Below, in pieces: positions 4,566-9,967 of a DNA stretch of 9,967 nucleotides. Within the stretch, counting starts at the first letter, position 1, and every line of letters begins with the position of its first letter. Below the pieces are notes generated by a model. That model saw only the letters and a program-made list of their open reading frames with translations. It was not told the origin of the DNA and did not search any database. A program made the translations under genes and the position numbers. Origin of the DNA: Pseudomonadota bacterium (GTDB lineage: Bacteria; Pseudomonadota; Alphaproteobacteria; Rhizobiales; Devosiaceae); assembly GCA_023387585.1 (NCBI GenBank), contig JAEWHZ010000361.1, positions 1 to 9,967 on the forward strand. The letters are read 5' to 3'.

Positions 4566-6752
4566 TCAGGGAATTCTGATGCCGCGCTCGGCAAAGATGG
4601 CGCGCATGGCGGCGTTGAAGGCGCGCTGCACCGCCCATTGCTTGCCCGGCAGGGTTTTGATCCGTGCGCGCACCACCATGGCGGCGTCGGTGAAGCGCTC
4701 GAGCCCCATCCAGTCGATGCCGGTGGCGACGATGTCGGATTTGAAGCGCGGATCGGCCCTGAGCTGGTCGAAAGCGTCGCTCATCGCCTGGCGCACGGCG
4801 TCGATGTCGCTCTGGTTGGCGACGCTCAGCTCGCTGACCGCATAGGCGAAGCCGCGCATGAAGTTCGACACGGTGGTGACCGAGGAGAAGGGGATGATGT
4901 GATAGACCCCGTTATCGTCGCGCAGCCCGGCCGAGCGGATGGTGAGGCGCTCGACCCGGCCGGTGATGCCGCCGATCGAGACCACGTCGCCGACATCCAT
5001 GGCCCCTTCGAGCTGGATGAAGATGCCGGTGATGATGTCCTGCACCAGCCTTTGCGCGCCGAACCCGACGGCGAGGCCGATGACGCCGGCCGAAGCCAGC
5101 AGCGGGGCGATGTCGAGCCCGATCTCGGAGAGCGAGAACATCGCCGCCAGCAGCACGATGGCGATGGTGGCGGCGTTGCGCAGCAGGGTGAGCAGGGTGC
5201 GCTTGCGCGCATTGACCGGCCGGCCGCGCGAGGGCTGGATCTGATAGTCGACCCACGAGCTCAGCGCCAGCCAGGCACCGAAGGCGACGGAGAGGATCAG
5301 CCCCACGGTGATGGTGGCAGTGGCGACGCGCCCGCCATATTCGGATTCGAGCCATTGGCTGACCGAGAACAGCCCCACGGCATCGAGGGTGATGGCGGCG
5401 ACCACCGCGAAGACCAGCAGGCGCAGCGCCGTCAGCGCGCGCGGCACCACGGCGTTGAGGCGCTGTTCGAGCCGGGGGACGCGCGAGCTGACCGAACTGG
5501 GCAGCCTGAAGCCGAGCATGACGAGGCGGCTGAGCAGGGCGGCGGCGGCGATGCCGAGGAGGGCGGCGACGATTATGGTGAAGCTGGCGAACAGCAGCTC
5601 GACCAGCACCGGGCCGGGCCACAATATGGCGGTGACGAACAGCACCAGCAGATGGGCGAGCACCGGCAGGTGCCACAGGCGCGTCAGCCATTGCAGCGCG
5701 CCATCTGGACCCGCGGCGCCGTGCTTTTCGAGCCAGGCGGCGACCGGCGCCCTGACGCGCAGCACCAGATGGAACAGCAGCGCCAGCGTGACGGCGTAAA
5801 CGATGACCGAGACGGCCTGCCCGGCATTGTAGGAAACGTAGCGGGCAAAGACCGGCACCAGCAGCAACTGGCCGAAGGCCAGCATCGACAGGGTGAGGCG
5901 CGACCAGAAGGTCAGGCTTTTCGCATCCGCATCCTCGAGATGGAGGATGCGCGAGGGCTCGTCCCTGGGCGAGAGCAGGGCGCGCAGCACGGCCTGCACC
6001 GCCTCGACCACCAGGAAGGCGTTGAGGAACAGGGCATGGGCGAAGGCGGGCCGGCCGGTTTCCGACAGCGCGCCGACGGCGAGCACCTGGCCGGCCGCCC
6101 AGGCGCCGAGCACCATGGCGAGGTTGGAGACCAAAAGCACGGCGAAGGCGGCGAGCCCGGCGAGCCAGCCCGAGCGCACGGCATGCAGGCGCAGCCGGCG
6201 CCGGAAATGTTCGGTGACGAGGCGCAGCACCAGATAGACGCCATAGGTGGCGAGGACCAGCAGGCCGAGATCGCGCGCCAGCCCGCCCAGCACGTTGAAA
6301 TCGGCGCGCCCCAGCGCCGAGAACATGCGCGGCACCGCCCGCATCTGGCGGGCGATGTCGGAAAACGAGCGTGCGACGCCCTGGGCGAGGTCCTGGGTGA
6401 AGACGGCGATCTGGCCGCCCAGCGTGGCACTGGGCGGCGCGGTGGCGGACGGTTCGGGGACCGGTTCTTCGGAGTCCGTCTCGGCGGGTTCGGCTTCGGC
6501 CGGTTCGGCTTCGAGCCGGCTTTCGAGATCGGCGATCAGCGCCGCGCGCGCGGCATCGTCGCGCAGCACATCGAGCAGGAGCGCCAGCGGCTCCGCAGCG
6601 GAGGTTTGCGCCGCCGGTTCGGCTTGTGGGGCGGCCTGCGCCCATGCGGCGCAAGGCATGGCGAGACAGAGCAGGAGGCAGGCGAGGAAAGCAATCTGGC
6701 GCAAGGCTGGATCCTGTGAACGTGAAGCGGCCGCGATCCGGGACAGGATCAT
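4566..6752 (-). CDS. MscS-family mechanosensitive ion channel, large multi-pass type
   Basis: A 728-residue inner-membrane channel that should open under membrane tension to release solutes on osmotic downshock. A signal peptide (hydrophobic core about 20-36, cleavage after AWAQA) is followed by an acidic, Ala/Pro-rich periplasmic segment (about 41-110) containing a tandem EAEPA repeat. I count about eleven membrane segments, near 159-178, 196-216, 237-257, 285-304, 311-334, 363-382, 384-407, 437-460, 477-500, 521-540 and 548-567. The last is the pore helix, with the Gly/Ala-rich GLAVGFGAQRLVQD at 559-572, followed by the MscS beta domain (GDVVSIGGITGRVERL, 588-603) and the C-terminal alpha/beta domain ending at 728. 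Size and topology resemble the YbiO-like large MscS proteins rather than the three-helix MscS. The ATG at 6752 overlaps the GNAT stop (ATGA). A TTG at 6704 with AGGA 7 nt upstream is a serious alternative: it gives a 712-residue protein with a textbook short signal peptide (MRQIAFLA). Confidence 0.9.
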   Translation of the reverse strand: MILSRIAAASRSQDPALRQIAFLACLLLCLAMPCAAWAQAAPQAEPAAQTSAAEPLALLLDVLRDDAARAALIADLESRLEAEPAEAEPAETDSEEPVPEPSATAPPSATLGGQIAVFTQDLAQGVARSFSDIARQMRAVPRMFSALGRADFNVLGGLARDLGLLVLATYGVYLVLRLVTEHFRRRLRLHAVRSGWLAGLAAFAVLLVSNLAMVLGAWAAGQVLAVGALSETGRPAFAHALFLNAFLVVEAVQAVLRALLSPRDEPSRILHLEDADAKSLTFWSRLTLSMLAFGQLLLVPVFARYVSYNAGQAVSVIVYAVTLALLFHLVLRVRAPVAAWLEKHGAAGPDGALQWLTRLWHLPVLAHLLVLFVTAILWPGPVLVELLFASFTIIVAALLGIAAAALLSRLVMLGFRLPSSVSSRVPRLEQRLNAVVPRALTALRLLVFAVVAAITLDAVGLFSVSQWLESEYGGRVATATITVGLILSVAFGAWLALSSWVDYQIQPSRGRPVNARKRTLLTLLRNAATIAIVLLAAMFSLSEIGLDIAPLLASAGVIGLAVGFGAQRLVQDIITGIFIQLEGAMDVGDVVSIGGITGRVERLTIRSAGLRDDNGVYHIIPFSSVTTVSNFMRGFAYAVSELSVANQSDIDAVRQAMSDAFDQLRADPRFKSDIVATGIDWMGLERFTDAAMVVRARIKTLPGKQWAVQRAFNAAMRAIFAERGIRIP
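6483..6512 (-). repeat. Two 15-bp tandem repeats encoding EAEPA-EAEPA
   Basis: Two adjacent 15-nt units (14 of 15 bases identical) encode residues 81-90 of the channel in its acidic periplasmic linker. In-frame units of this kind can change copy number between strains without breaking the gene. Confidence 0.6.
6712..6715 (-). promoter_or_regulatory. Shine-Dalgarno for an alternative TTG start of the MscS gene
   Basis: On the minus strand AGGA (6712-6715) is followed by a 7-nt spacer and TTG at 6704, in frame with the channel. The upstream ATG at 6752 has no comparable ribosome binding site but overlaps the GNAT stop, so it could be reached by translational coupling. Confidence 0.4.
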
Positions 6753-7363
6753 GAAGCGCCCGATCGCGGCGTCAGTTCCATGCCCATCCATATGGCATGA
6801 TCGCGGGCGATCTCGACGAAGCCGAGCGCGCGGTAGAAGGCGAGCGCCTGAAAATTGGCGAGGCTGACGCCGAGATAAAGGCTCTTCACCCCGTCTGCGC
6901 GCAGATGGTCGAGCAGGCGCTCGACGAGCTTCCTGCCCCAGCCCTGGCCCTGGCGATGCGGCAACAGGTTGATGTGGAGGTGCGCAGGATAGTCGGCGAG
7001 GCGGGCGCGGTCGGCGCGTGGCGGCGTCTCGATCAGCGCGCGGATATGCCGGTCCCGGGCGGTGAGGACCGGGGCGCCGGCGTAGTCGCGGCGCACCTGC
7101 GGCCACCATCGGGCTTCGAGATCGGCCTCGAAGCGGGCGGTGTCGCCGGCGCCGACGATATAGCCTTCCACCCGGCCCCCGCTGTCGAGCACGAAGCCGA
7201 AGCCGGACGGCACGGCGAGATAGGGCGCGGCATAGACGAGGCCGGGATAATGCGGGTGCGAATAGAGCGCGCTTGCATCGGCGCCGGCATCGGCGGTCCT
7301 GAGGCAGATGTCGAACAGGGCATCGGCGTCGTCGGGCCGGGCCGGGCGGATGATGGTGCTCAT
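6749..7363 (-). CDS. GNAT-family N-acetyltransferase
   Basis: A 204-residue cytosolic acetyl-CoA-dependent acyltransferase. The N-terminal strand and helix (IIRPARPDDADALFDIC, 4-20) are typical of GNAT proteins. Motif A is at about 129-151: LHINLLP followed by the acetyl-CoA pyrophosphate loop Q138-x-x-G141-x-G143. Motif B is YLGVSLANFQALAFYRALGF (163-182), with N170 and the putative general acid Y177. The insertion with the WWPQV segment (86-90) and PAHLHINLLP is characteristic of the GNAT subgroup resembling the C-terminal acetyltransferase-like domain of O-GlcNAcase; the acceptor is unknown. It is divergent from the MurU-like gene and is the first gene of the minus-strand cluster: its TGA overlaps the ATG of the MscS gene by 4 nt, so the two are very likely co-transcribed. 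The ribosome binding site before the ATG at 7363 is weak (GGAT 4 nt upstream). Confidence 0.88.
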   Translation of the reverse strand: MSTIIRPARPDDADALFDICLRTADAGADASALYSHPHYPGLVYAAPYLAVPSGFGFVLDSGGRVEGYIVGAGDTARFEADLEARWWPQVRRDYAGAPVLTARDRHIRALIETPPRADRARLADYPAHLHINLLPHRQGQGWGRKLVERLLDHLRADGVKSLYLGVSLANFQALAFYRALGFVEIARDHAIWMGMELTPRSGAS

Positions 7364-7451
7364 GCAATCCGATTAGCGCGATCCCGGAAGGGCGGAAAGT
7401 GCCACGGCGCATGCTTCGGGGGGAGCGGGAAATCCGCATCGCACTTTGCGG

Positions 7452-7472
7452 CCCGATGTTCTAACCATCGGG
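7452..7472 (+). promoter_or_regulatory. Hairpin ending 2 nt before the MurU-like gene start
   Basis: CCCGATG (7452-7458) and CATCGGG (7466-7472) form a perfect 7-bp stem with a 7-nt loop TTCTAAC. The right arm contains the only G-rich sequence available as a ribosome binding site (CGGGG, 7469-7473), and the ATG begins at 7475. Either this is an operator for a dimeric regulator or an mRNA stem that hides the ribosome binding site. The same 111-bp region also has AAAGTGC (7396-7402) and GCACTTT (7441-7447) as distant inverted arms. Confidence 0.45.
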
Positions 7473-7474
7473 GC

Positions 7475-8173
7475 ATGGAAGATGCCGCCCGATTCCCCGA
7501 TGTCATGCTGCTCGCCGCCGGGCTGGGGACGCGGCTGCTGCCGCTGACCTCCGGGCGGCCCAAGCCGCTGACCGAAGTGGGCGGCACGACGCTGATCGAC
7601 CGGGTGATCGCGGCGGCGCGCTTCGAGGGGGCGAGGCGCTTCGCGGTCAATGCGCATCACCTCGCCGACCAGATGGTGGCGCATTTTTCGGGGCATCCGG
7701 ACTTTTCCGTGCAGCGCGAGCCCGAACTGCTGGGCACGGGCGGCGGGCTGCGCAATGGGCTGTCGGTGCTGGAAACCGATCCGGTTCTGGTGATGAACAC
7801 CGATTCCTTCTGGCCGGTGGGGCGCGATAAACCGCTGGCGCGGCTTGTGGCAAAGCGCGCGGAAACGGGTGCCGGGGCGGTGCTGCTCTGCGCCCATCCG
7901 GCGCGGGCGCACGGGTTTTCGCGCAGCCATGATTTCTGCCTCGATCCCGGCGGCCGCATCACCGATGATTTCGGGCTGCCGGTGATCTATGCCGGGGTGG
8001 CGCTGGTGGCGCGCGACCTGTTTGCTGACGAAGATAATGGGGCGTTTTCGATCAATCGTCTGTTCGAGCGGGCGCGGGAAAGGGAGGCGCTGTCCGGTGT
8101 GCTGCTCGATGCGCCGTGGTTTCATGTCGGCGATGCGGCGGGGCTGGCCGAAGCCGAGGCGGCTTTGCGATGA
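7475..8173 (+). CDS. MurU-like sugar-1-phosphate nucleotidyltransferase
   Basis: A 232-residue cytosolic nucleotidyltransferase. The family signature is complete: LLAAGLGTRLLPLT at 12-25 and RPKPL at 28-32 (K30 contacts the phosphate), LGTGGGLRN at 86-94 for the base/nucleotide loop, and the metal-binding NTD at 108-110. Length and sequence fit the MurU group, which makes UDP-MurNAc from MurNAc-1-phosphate in cell wall recycling and so bypasses fosfomycin-sensitive steps. The N-terminus has a short extension before the first strand; a second ATG at 7505 begins inside that strand and has no ribosome binding site, so 7475 is preferred. Its TGA overlaps the addB ATG by 4 nt (ATGA), indicating one transcript. 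In rhizobia the gene before it normally encodes the sugar kinase AmgK; here the neighbour is a divergent GNAT gene. The substrate could therefore be another sugar phosphate (mannose- or glucose-1-phosphate), hence no symbol. Confidence 0.85.
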   Translation: MEDAARFPDVMLLAAGLGTRLLPLTSGRPKPLTEVGGTTLIDRVIAAARFEGARRFAVNAHHLADQMVAHFSGHPDFSVQREPELLGTGGGLRNGLSVLETDPVLVMNTDSFWPVGRDKPLARLVAKRAETGAGAVLLCAHPARAHGFSRSHDFCLDPGGRITDDFGLPVIYAGVALVARDLFADEDNGAFSINRLFERAREREALSGVLLDAPWFHVGDAAGLAEAEAALR

Positions 8174-9967
8174 GGCAGGCGGTGTTCACCATTGCGCCGC
8201 ATGCCGATTTTCTCGGCGTTCTGGCGGACAGGCTGATCGACGGCACGCTGGCGCCGGACGAGGATCGCAAGAATCCGTTCTGGCTGGCCGATTGCACCGT
8301 GTTCCTGCCCACGCGCCGTTCGCGGCAGGCGCTGGCCGAGGCGCTGATGGGGCGCGGGCAGTTCATGCTGCCCGACATCCGCACGCTGGGCGGCGAGGCC
8401 GGCGAGGAGGATGCGTTTCTGCCGCCCTTCGAGGAGGTGCCGGCGCCGGGCCCGGTGTCGCCGGTGGAGCGGCAATTGCGCCTGTCGCGGCTGGTGGCGG
8501 CCTGGGCCGGGACCGAGGACGGGAAGGCGGCGTTCTCGATTCCGCCGAGCGCGGCGGAGATCCTGGCGCTCGCCGCCTCGCTGGGGGAATTGCAGGACGA
8601 GTTCGTCACGGCGCGCGCCGATGCGGGGCGGCTGCAAGGTTTGATCGGTGTCGAGCAACTGGCCGGGCAATGGCAGCAGACGCTGAAATTCGTCTCCATC
8701 GCGCTCGATTACTGGCCCGGCGTGCTGGCGCTGGAGGGAAGGGCCGACCGGACGAGCCTGCAGAATCGCCGGCTGGAGCGGCTGGCGCAGGCGGTGCCGG
8801 TGCTGTTCGGGGACAGGCCGGTGATCGTTGCCGGCTCGACCGGCTCGGTGCCGGCGAGCGCCGATCTGATCGCGGCGATCGCCGGGCTGAGGCGCGGCAG
8901 CATCGTCTTGCCGGGGCTCGACACCGGGCTGGGGGAGGACGAGCTGGACCGGCTGACCGATCCGGCGACGGGCGAGCACGGGCATCCGCAATTCGGGCTG
9001 GTGCAATTGCTGGCTCGGCTCGGCACGCGGCCGGATGCTGTGACGGAGCTGGCGGAGAATGGCGACGATGCGCGCACGGATTTCGTGCGGCTGGCGCTGG
9101 CGACGGCGGACGGGACTTCCGCCTGGCGCGGCAAGCGGCCGGACGACGCGGAGATCGCGGCGGCGCTGGCAAAAATATCGGTGATCGCGGCGCGTACCGA
9201 GGACGAGGAGGCGCGGGCGGTGGCGCTGGCGGCGCGGGCGGCGCTGGGCGCGGGCAAGCGGGTCGGCATCGTCACGCCGGACCGCAATCTGGGGCGGCGG
9301 ATCGGGGCCGAGCTGAAGCGCTTCGGGGTGGTGGTCGATGATCCGGCGGGCCAGCCGCTGTTCCAGTCGCCGGTCGGGCGGCTGGTGCGGCAGATGCTGG
9401 GGCTGGTCGAGAGCGAATGCGCGCCGACCGACGTCGTGGCACTGCTGCGCGCGCCGGGGCTCGATCTGGGATTGGAGGACGAGGCGCGGCTGGCGCTGGT
9501 CGATCGGCTCGACATGGGCCTGCTGCGCGGGCGGAGGCATGCGCCGGGGCTGGCCGGGTTGCGGCAGGCGGCGGGGCTCGGCGACGAGCTCACGGATCTG
9601 CTGGCGCGGCTGGAAAGCGGCATCGCGCCGTTGCTGCGGCTGCGCGCAGAGGCGCGGGTGAGCCCGGCGCAGTTCGCGGCGGCGCTGGCGGAGAGTTTTG
9701 CGCAATTGGTGCGCGAGGCGATCGAAGGGCGCGCGGAGCTCGAGGCGCTGCTGGGGGAGATCGCGGCGCTGCCGGATGAGGGCGTGCCCTTCACCCCGCG
9801 CCGGCTGGCCGACGCCTTTGCGGTGCTGAGTGCCGGGCATGAGGTGCGCAATCTGGCGCCGCGCCGGCAGGACATCGCCATCTGGGGCCGGCTCGAGGCG
9901 CGGCTGCAAAGCCCGGACGTCATGATATTGTGCGCGCTCAACGAGGAGCGCTGGCCGGAGGTGGCCG
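8170..9967 (+). CDS. addB: Double-strand break repair protein AddB, alphaproteobacterial type (5' part)
   Basis: The first 599 codons are open to the right edge; the family is about 1,000 residues long, so the C-terminal nuclease domain and its Fe-S cysteines lie outside. AddB pairs with AddA to form the helicase-nuclease that resects DNA ends for RecA loading. Visible family features are FLPTRRSRQAL at 45-55, PVSPVERQLRLSRL in the N-terminal helicase-like region, AGSTGSVPAS at 221-230, HPQFGL at 272-277, VGIVTPDRNLGRRI in the second RecA-like domain, and IWGRLEARLQSPDVMILCALNE near 571-592. No Walker A loop (GxxxxGKT/S) is visible in the N-terminal region, unlike the Firmicute AddB. At 591-596 the sequence is NEERWP where NEGxWP is usual. 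The start at 8170 overlaps the MurU-like stop by 4 nt; addA is expected to follow beyond the edge. No frameshift was seen. Confidence 0.92.
   Translation, partial: MRQAVFTIAPHADFLGVLADRLIDGTLAPDEDRKNPFWLADCTVFLPTRRSRQALAEALMGRGQFMLPDIRTLGGEAGEEDAFLPPFEEVPAPGPVSPVERQLRLSRLVAAWAGTEDGKAAFSIPPSAAEILALAASLGELQDEFVTARADAGRLQGLIGVEQLAGQWQQTLKFVSIALDYWPGVLALEGRADRTSLQNRRLERLAQAVPVLFGDRPVIVAGSTGSVPASADLIAAIAGLRRGSIVLPGLDTGLGEDELDRLTDPATGEHGHPQFGLVQLLARLGTRPDAVTELAENGDDARTDFVRLALATADGTSAWRGKRPDDAEIAAALAKISVIAARTEDEEARAVALAARAALGAGKRVGIVTPDRNLGRRIGAELKRFGVVVDDPAGQPLFQSPVGRLVRQMLGLVESECAPTDVVALLRAPGLDLGLEDEARLALVDRLDMGLLRGRRHAPGLAGLRQAAGLGDELTDLLARLESGIAPLLRLRAEARVSPAQFAAALAESFAQLVREAIEGRAELEALLGEIAALPDEGVPFTPRRLADAFAVLSAGHEVRNLAPRRQDIAIWGRLEARLQSPDVMILCALNEERWPEVA

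Noticed and set aside
4512..6719. A 735-codon open frame on the plus strand, antisense to the MscS channel gene
   Set aside because: It is rich in Gln, His, Gly, Arg and Asp with no recognisable domain, as expected from reading a GC-rich gene backwards; the minus-strand frame has clear membrane helices and the MscS signature.
8122..9909. A 595-codon minus-strand open frame opposite addB
   Set aside because: Its Arg/Gln/Pro-rich composition is typical of antisense frames in GC-rich DNA, and the plus-strand frame is unmistakably AddB.
1..9967. Mobile elements, CRISPR arrays, tRNA or rRNA genes
   Set aside because: I saw no terminal inverted repeats, transposase or integrase motifs, regularly spaced repeats, or tRNA-like cloverleaf in the intergenic regions.

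Overview
The window looks like chromosomal DNA of a GC-rich alphaproteobacterium, most likely of the order Hyphomicrobiales (Rhizobiales). The evidence is a ChvI-type response regulator divergent from an ATP-dependent PEP carboxykinase gene, an alphaproteobacterial-type AddB preceded by a MurU-like nucleotidyltransferase, and CtrA-like TTAA-N7-TTAAC sequence. A Devosia- or Pelagibacterium-like host is possible, but the genus cannot be fixed from this sequence. Coding density is high and there is no sign of mobile elements, CRISPR, tRNA or rRNA. This is mostly ordinary core-genome content with a few interesting regulatory and protein-architecture details.

Layout: (1) 27-743, minus, chvI, running off to the left where its kinase would be expected. 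(2) 744-1011, a divergent control region with an AT-rich island, a 7-bp inverted repeat and a 10-bp palindrome. (3) 1012-2607, plus, pckA. (4) 2608-3471, minus, an exported SleB/CwlJ-type cell wall hydrolase with a TTG start; its stop codon directly abuts the pckA stop. (5) 3472-3792, a non-coding region holding a CtrA-like box and an orphan terminator-like hairpin. (6) 3793-7363, minus, an apparent cluster transcribed as GNAT acetyltransferase, then MscS-family channel (4-bp overlap), then HAD phosphatase (83-bp gap, with its own possible leaderless promoter). (7) 7364-7474, a short divergent region whose last part is a hairpin ending 2 nt before the next ATG. (8) 7475 to the right edge, plus, MurU-like nucleotidyltransferase then addB (4-bp overlap), addB being cut by the window end at residue 599.

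Functional themes: envelope and acid sensing (ChvI) next to gluconeogenesis (PckA); cell wall turnover, possibly tied to the cell cycle (SleB-type hydrolase under a CtrA-like box, MurU-like sugar nucleotide enzyme); osmotic safety (MscS channel); and double-strand break repair (AddB). Observations most worth following up are the CtrA-like box, a threefold LTExxLxxYIxxG motif in the hydrolase's non-catalytic half, the hairpin over the murU-like start, and the absence of the expected kinase gene upstream of the murU-like gene.
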